Positions 58,176 to 64,000 of a stretch of DNA of 64,000 nt are shown here, in pieces; positions within the stretch are counted from its first letter, which is position 1, and each line of letters begins with the position of its first letter. A program made the position numbers and the translations under genes. Under the pieces are notes generated by a model that searched no databases, had not been told where the DNA came from, and worked only from the letters and a program-made list of their open reading frames with translations. Source of the DNA: Cervus elaphus (lineage: Eukaryota; Chordata; Mammalia; Artiodactyla; Cervidae). The stretch covers positions 41,312,001 to 41,376,000 of the forward strand of contig NC_057831.1 in NCBI RefSeq assembly GCF_910594005.1, written 5' to 3'.

Positions 58176-58501
58176 ATTTATTTTTTAAATTGAAATATAA
58201 GTGACATACAATATTATGCTAGTTTCAAGTGTACTAAGTAGTGATTTGACATTGGCGCACATTAAGTAGTTACCAGGATAAATGTAGTAACCATCTGTAC
58301 CCATACAAAGTTTTTACAGTATTCCTGATCATATTCCTTATGTTTGTACATTATATCCCTGTGGTTTATTTTATAACTGGAGGTTGTATCTCTTAACCTC
58401 CTTCACCAGTTTTGCCTTCCAGCCTTCCCCTCTGGTAGGCACGTGTTTGTCTTCTGTATCTATGAGTCTGTTTTTATTTAGTTTTATTTGTTTTATAATT
58501 T

Positions 58502-59233
58502 CAGTCAGTTCAGTTCAGTCGCTCAGTCGTGTCCTACTCTTTGCGACCCCATGGACACCAGGCTTCCCTGTTCATCACCAACTCCCAGAGCCTTCTCAGA
58601 CTCATGTCCTTTGAGTCAGTAATGCCATCTAACCATATCATCCTCTGTTTGTCCCCTTCTCCTCCTGCCTTCAATCTTTCCCAGCATCAGGGTCTTTTCC
58701 AAGGAGTCAGTTCTTCGCATCAGGTGGCCGAAGTATTGGAGTTTCAGCTTCAGCATTCATTCCTTCCAATGAATATTCAGGACTAATTTCCTTTAGGATT
58801 GACTGGTTTGATCTCCTTGCAGTCCAGGGGACTCTCAAGAGTTTTCTCCAACACTACAGAGTTCAAAAGTATCCATTCTTTGGTGCTCAGCATTTTTTAT
58901 AGTCCAACTCGCACATCCATACATGACTACTGGAAAAACCATAGCTTTGACTAGACAGACCTTTGTCAGCAAAGTGATGTCTCTGCTTTTTAATATGCTC
59001 TAGTTTGATCATAGCTTTTCTTCCAAGGAGCAAGTGTCTTTGAATTTCATGACTGCATCACCATCTGCAGTGATTTTGGAGCCCAAGAAAATAAAGTCTG
59101 TCACTGTTTCCATTGTTTCCCACCTATTTGCCATGAAGTGATGGGACGGATGTCATGATCTTAGTTTTCTGAATGTTGAGTTTTAAGCCAGCTTTTTCAC
59201 TCTCCTCTTTAACTTTTGTCAAGAGGCTCTTTA
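58502..59233 (-). mobile_element. BovB 3' end inside L1 3' UTR
   Basis: An antisense 732-bp BovB that stops before the YADD box. The flanks GTTTTATAATTT (58490-58501) and GTTTTGTAATTT (59234-59245) form a 12-bp TSD with one mismatch. Confidence 0.94.
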
Positions 59234-60427
59234 GTTTTGTAATTTAGATTCCAAATATAAGTGAGGTCATACAGTAAAATTTGTCTTTCTCTGACTAATT
59301 TCACTTGGCATAATACCCTCTAGGCGCATCCATGGTATCAGAAATGGCAATATTTCATTTTCATGTTTTTATGTCTAATATTCCATTGTGTGTATATGTA
59401 TGTATATATGCCACATCTTTAACCATTCATCTCTCAGTGGACACTTAGGTTGCTTACCATATCTTAGCTACTCTAAATAATGCTATAATAAACATTAATG
59501 TGCATATATATTTCTGAATTGCTTTATTCAGGTAAATAACTAGAAATCACTGGGTTATTAGGCAATTCTAGTTTTTAATTTTTTGAGGAACCTTCACACT
59601 CACACTGTTTTCCATAGTGACTGCACCAACATACAACCCCATAAACAACGCACAAGGGCTCTCATCCACATCCCCACCACGTGTTTGTTGTCAGCTAAGT
59701 TTTGGTTTGTATTCCCCTGATGGTTAATCATGTTTAGCATCTTTTTCATGTGTTTACTGGCCATTTATGTATCTTTGTAGATACATCTATACAGATCTTT
59801 TGCTCATTTTTCAAATTAGACTGTTTTCATTATTGGTTTATGATTATTTTGTTATCTATACAGATTTTCCTGATCTTATATAATAATTTGCAAATATTTT
59901 ATCCCATTCTGTGCATTATGTTTTCACTTTTTTATGTTGTCCTTTGAAGCAGAAAAGCTTGTCGTTCTAATATAGAACTAATTTATCTTTTTTTTTTGGT
60001 CACTTGAGCTTTGGTGTCATATCTAAGAACCTCTTATCTAATCAAGGTCATGAAGATATACTCTATTTCCTTATGAGTTTTATTTAGGAATATAATCCAC
60101 TTGAGTTCATTTTTATGTGCATTATGAAGAAGAGATCCAATTTTATTCTTTTTCAGGTTGATATCCAGTTTTCTGGCATCCTTTGTTTTGATGCCCTTAT
60201 CAAAAATCACTGACCATAAATCTGAAGGTCTGTGGCTGCACTTTTTTACCTATATGTTTATCCTTATTTTAGTTGTGTCCTTTCTTATCACATACTTTTG
60301 ATTACTATAGCATTTTAGGAAGCTTTAAAATTGAGGAATATGAGTTTTCTTTGTCCTTTTATAAGATTGCTCTATTAGTCTCTTTAATTTCCACATGAAT
60401 TTTAAGGCTAGCTTGTCAGTTTCTGCC

Positions 60428-60448
60428 AAAAAAAAAAAAAAAAAAAAA
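60428..60448. repeat. A21 homopolymer
   Basis: An uninterrupted A-run expanded from a short A-tract in antisense L1 ORF2. It is not a retrotransposon tail in this orientation. Confidence 0.9.
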
Positions 60449-60469
60449 GCCAGCTGCGATTCTGATAGA

Positions 60470-60685
60470 AAGTGAACAGTGACAGTGCTGGTCACATACT
60501 CATGTCTGACTCTTTGCGACCCCATGGACTATAGCCCATCAGTTCCCTCTGTCCATGGAACTCCCCAGGCAAGAATACTAGAGTGGGTTGCTATCCCCTT
60601 CTCTAGGGGATCTTCCTGACCCAGGGATCGAAACTCTGCTGAATTGCAGACAGAATCTTTACTATCTGAGTCACCAGCAAAGCAG
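60470..60685 (-). mobile_element. Bov-tA SINE inside L1
   Basis: Antisense copy from the GTGAACAGTGACAGTGCTGG-side tail to the GAGTCACCAGCAAAGCAGGG head complement. L1 sequence lies on both sides. Confidence 0.9.
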
Positions 60686-60938
60686 GGATTGTGGTAAATC
60701 TATAGATTACTTTGACAAGGATATTATTTTAATAATATTAAATCTGCTGATCCAAGAACATGAAATACCTTTCAATTTAGTCTTTCACAATATTTTGTAG
60801 TTTCAGAGTATAAGCTTTAATTTTTTTTCTTAAACTTATTCTTCAGTAATATATATTTTTTGATTTTGTCACAAATGGAATTCTCTTAATTTCATTTTCT
60901 GATTATACATTGGTAGTACATAAAAATACAATTGATAG

Positions 60939-61088
60939 GGACTTTGCTTTTCAATGAAGGGGGTGTGGGTTTGATCTCTAATCAGGGAGCTAAAATCTCA
61001 CATACCTTGCCTCACTACCAAAATAAATAAATAAATAAAAGAAGCACAATATTGTAAAAAAATTCAATAAAGATGAGAAAAGATGAGA
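60939..61088 (+). mobile_element. CHR-type SINE inside L1
   Basis: A plus-strand tRNA-derived SINE with a GGTTTGATCTC B-box-like core, then an AAATAAATAAATAAATAAAA tract and an extended A-rich tail with a GATGAGAAAA duplication. The flanks AAAAATACAATTGATAG (60922-60938) and AAAAATACAACTGATAG (61089-61105) form a 17-bp TSD with one mismatch. Confidence 0.93.
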
Positions 61089-62525
61089 AAAAATACAACT
61101 GATAGTTGTATATTGACATTGTATACTTCAAGCTTTCTGGACTTGTTTATTAGCTCTGATAGTTTTGTGTGTGTGTATTCCTCAGGATTTTCTAAATATA
61201 AAATGACATTTTCTGCAAAAAAGAGATAATTTTATTCCTTCCTATTCAGTCTGGATGTATTTCTATTTTTTTCCCTTGCCTAACTGCCCTGGTTAAAACT
61301 TCTTTAAAATGTCACGTTAAAATGGCAACAGTAGACATCCTTGATTTTCCTTATCCTAGAGGGAAAACATTGTCTTTCCTCTATAACTATGATGTTAGCT
61401 ACAGGTTTTTGTTTATATAATCTATTTTTAGCTTCTTCCATAGATTATACATATAAACAAATGGGATTTTTATCATGAAAAGGTGTTGCATTTTGTCAAA
61501 TGCTTTTTCTGTATTTACTGAGAGGATCATATGGCTTTTATCTATAGACTTTTTATTATGTTAATTGATTTTTGTATGTTAAAATAACCTTACATTCCTG
61601 GAACAAATCTCATTTGTTCATAGTGTATAATTCTTTTCATATGTTGCTGTCTTCAGTTTGGTAATATTTTTCTGGCAATTTTTCTCAATATATAAGAGAT
61701 ATTGGTCTCTTGCAATGTCTTCATCAGATTTTGGCCTCCTAAAATGAGTTTGAGTTTGTTTCCTCACCTTCTAATTCTTCTTTAAATATTTGGCAGAACT
61801 CACCAAAGAAGCCATCTGACCTGGAGACTTAATAAATGATTTTTAAATTATTTATTCAATATCATTTCATGTTAGAGATCTATTTAGATTTTCTATTTCA
61901 CTTTGAGTCAGTATGGGTAGTTCGTTTTTCTAAAAATTTGTTATGTCATCTAATCGGATACTAAATTTTGTAGAATGCAGGTGTTTACAGTGTTCCCCTT
62001 ATTTCTGTAAACTCTAGTGATGACTTCTCTCTCACTCCTGACTTTTTTAATTTCAGCCTTTTTTTCTTGATCAATATAGATATTTTTTTTCTTTTGCAAA
62101 ACATTTCATTGATTTTATTTTCCTATTTGACTTATTTCTAAATTTCTTATTTACTTTCTTCTGCTTTGGAGAGTTTAACTTGCTCTTTATACATATATAT
62201 ACATATTTAATTTTTTTTAAGTTGGAAAGTCATGTCATTAATTTGAGATTCTTCTTTTTTATAATATGGACACATAAGATTTCCTCTAAGCACTGCTTTA
62301 GCTGCATCCAGTAAGTTTTAGTACTCATTTAGTATTCAAAGTGTCTTTTTGTTATAGATTTCTAATTTCATTCCATTGTAATCTAAGACTATGCTTTGTA
62401 TGATCTCAATCATTTTAAATTTATTGTGGCTTGTTTTATGTGCTAACATATGGTCTATCCTGGAGAATTCCACGTGCCTCTTGAAGAATGTGTATTCTTC
62501 TATTTATAGTGGTGTTTAAGTCTTA

Positions 62526-62880
62526 AATTCTCAACTAGTCAAAAGATCAAGGAAGTATATTTTTAATTTTAATAAATATATTTAAAATATAATACATTAA
62601 TTCTGTTTTTCCATTTCTCATAAAAACAGTAAAATAAATAATTTGGCACAATCAGTGGATGGATGAACTTTCCTTTTCCAGAGTAAAGCTGGACTAATGG
62701 CTGCTTCCTGCTCGTAAGATTCACCACATACCCCTTCCCTTGCCTCAGTCAATCAGGTCTAGGTCTGAGCACAAAAGACTGCTTAACCAAATACCCCAGT
62801 GTACAAGTCAGTGGGAATCAGAACTCAGTTTTCACCTAATTTTCATCAGCAGTTTACGTTAATGCCCACTGTCCTGGGGG
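62526..62880. other. Spacer between opposed L1s
   Basis: About 355 bp without a recognised repeat, forming the potential loop of an inverted L1 pair. Confidence 0.5.
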
Positions 62881-64000
62881 GCTTAATTGACATTTACAGA
62901 ACATTCCATTGAAAAGCAACAGAATACACATTCTTTTAAAGTGTACATGAAACATTCTCCAGGATAGATCACATTCTGGTCCATAAAGCAAGTCTTAGTT
63001 TAAATTTAAGAAAACTGAAGTCATAAACAAGCATCTTTTTTCCAACTACAATGCTATGAGATTAGAAATCAACTACAAGAGGAAAAACTAAAACAGTAAA
63101 AACACATGGAGGTTAAACAATATGCTACTAAACATCCAATGGATCAAAGACAAAATCACAAAAAAATCTAGAGACAAATGAAAGTGAAAGCATGATGATC
63201 CAAAATCTATGGGATACAGCAAAAACAGCTCTAAGAGGGAACTTTAGAGCAATATAATATAAGAAAAATTCCAAATAAACAACCTGATCTTATACCTAAA
63301 GCAACTAGAGAAAGAAGAGCAAGCAAAACCCAAAGATAGCAGAAGGGAAAAAATCACAAAGCTCAGAGCAGAAATAAACAAAATAGATGTGAAGACAACA
63401 ATAGAAACGATCAATGAAACTAAAAACTTGTTTTTTGAAAAGATAAAGAGAGCTTGAATCAATAAAATTAGAACTGGAAAAAAAAGTTACAACTGACACC
63501 ACAGAAATACGAAGAATTGTAAGAAACTATTACAAGCAACTATATGCAATAAAATGGACAACCTGGAAGAAATGGACAAATTCTTAGAAAGTGACAATCT
63601 CTCAAAACTGAACCAGAAAGAAATAGAACATATGAACAGACCAGTCACAATTACTGAAATTGAAACTGTGATTTAAAAATTCCCAACAAAAGTCAAAGAC
63701 CAGATTCACTGGTGAATTCTATCAAATATTTAGAAGAGTTAACACTTATCCTTCTAAAACTATTCCAAAAAAACTTCAGAGGAAGGAACACTCCCAAATT
63801 TACTCTATGAGACCACCATCACCCTGATACTAAAATCAGATAAAGATATCAGAAAAAAAAAATTACAGGCTTACATCACTGATGAACATAAATGCAAAAA
63901 TCTTCAACAAGATATTAAAAGGATCATATACCATGATTAAGTGAGATTTATCCCAGGGATATAAGTACTTTTCAGTATCTACAAATCAATCAGTGTTATA
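62881..64000 (+). mobile_element. Old L1 LINE, internal ORF2 segment, runs off the window
   Basis: Plus-strand L1 starting in the endonuclease-to-RT linker (GACATTTACAGAACATTCC) and continuing through the start of the RT domain at the window edge. The element is 5'-truncated, and its 3' end lies outside the window. Confidence 0.88.
62881..64000 (+). pseudogene. L1 ORF2 remnant (linker and early RT)
   Basis: The nucleotide order matches ORF2 (for example GGTGAATTCTATCAAATATT near 63713 and GATGAACATAAATGCAAAAA near 63880), but in-frame stops and indels prevent any long frame. The catalytic motif would lie beyond the window. Confidence 0.82.

Larger units (their letters stand above)
58178..62525 (-). 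mobile_element. Old L1 LINE carrying BovB and two SINEs
   Basis: Antisense L1 with 3' UTR at 58178-59300 and ORF2 up to about 62525, where it stops inside the endonuclease-to-RT linker. It is interrupted by BovB (58502-59233), Bov-tA (60470-60685) and a CHR SINE (60939-61088). The 3' UTR is of an old mammalian type, unlike the artiodactyl-type copies elsewhere in the window. Confidence 0.85.
59500..62525 (-). pseudogene. L1 ORF2 remnant with altered catalytic motif
   Basis: ORF2 is recognisable at nucleotide level across the segment but has no long frame. The catalytic FADD position reads FAEN (codons at 61208-61219), so neither Asp survives. Three insertions lie in the element as a whole. 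Confidence 0.8.

Noticed and set aside
62881..64000. Twin-priming inversion linking the two opposed L1s
   Set aside because: Twin priming would invert sequence 5' to the junction, but the right segment runs 3'-ward and overlaps ORF2 sequence present in the left segment. Two separate insertions fit better.
1..64000. CRISPR array, defence island, biosynthetic cluster or other novel coding system
   Set aside because: No regularly spaced repeats, no clustered intact genes and no prokaryote-like coding density. All repeated units are interspersed mammalian elements or microsatellites.

Overview
This window is nuclear DNA from a ruminant, most likely a bovid or another pecoran. The diagnosis rests on its repeats. 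It carries dozens of Bov-tA and Bov-A2 SINEs, several RTE-type BovB LINE copies, CHR-type tRNA-derived SINEs and artiodactyl-type L1 3' UTRs. No intact protein-coding gene is supported. The longer open frames are chance runs through SINE/LINE sequence or decayed retrotransposon frames. I see no operon, CRISPR array, tRNA gene or other system. The window reads as an intergenic or deep-intronic repeat mosaic.

Layout. 0-2.3 kb: a 5'-truncated L1 with a perfect 20-bp target-site duplication (TSD), then a solo LTR. 3.2-4.6 kb: a minus-strand BovB with a 10-bp TSD. 7-14.5 kb: scattered SINEs, an MLT1-type LTR split by a BovB tail, an L2 split by an unclassified 0.5-kb block, an old interspersed repeat and a CHR SINE split by a Bov-A fragment. 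16.5-17.1 kb: two SINEs joined by short tandem duplications. 18-21.3 kb: a minus-strand L1 carrying three SINEs. 21.3-24.5 kb: mostly AT-rich unclassified DNA. 24.7-26.2 kb: an old L1 tail into which a Bov-tA and a 731-bp solo LTR inserted separately. 26.5-48.6 kb: the most repeat-poor part, with MIR/L2 relics, a U6 snRNA retropseudogene at 32.9-33.0 kb and occasional SINE/BovB copies. 48.6-51.4 kb: another minus-strand L1. 51.4-55 kb: an old L2 split by a BovB (itself split by a 68-bp L1 tail) and by a Bov-tA. 56.5-56.9 kb: a hAT-like miniature DNA transposon split by a Bov-A2. 57-62.5 kb: two successive old L1s on the minus strand carrying an MaLR-type LTR, a BovB, a Bov-tA and a CHR SINE. 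62.9-64 kb: an opposing plus-strand L1 that forms an imperfect inverted repeat with its neighbour.

The useful information is the record of nested insertions. Many junctions keep recognisable TSDs, so relative ages can be read directly. Every reverse transcriptase frame examined is broken by stops, frameshifts or truncation, although one BovB fragment keeps a YADD tetrapeptide. All family names are from recognition of consensus-like sequence, not from a search, and boundaries without a quoted TSD are approximate to roughly 10-30 bases.
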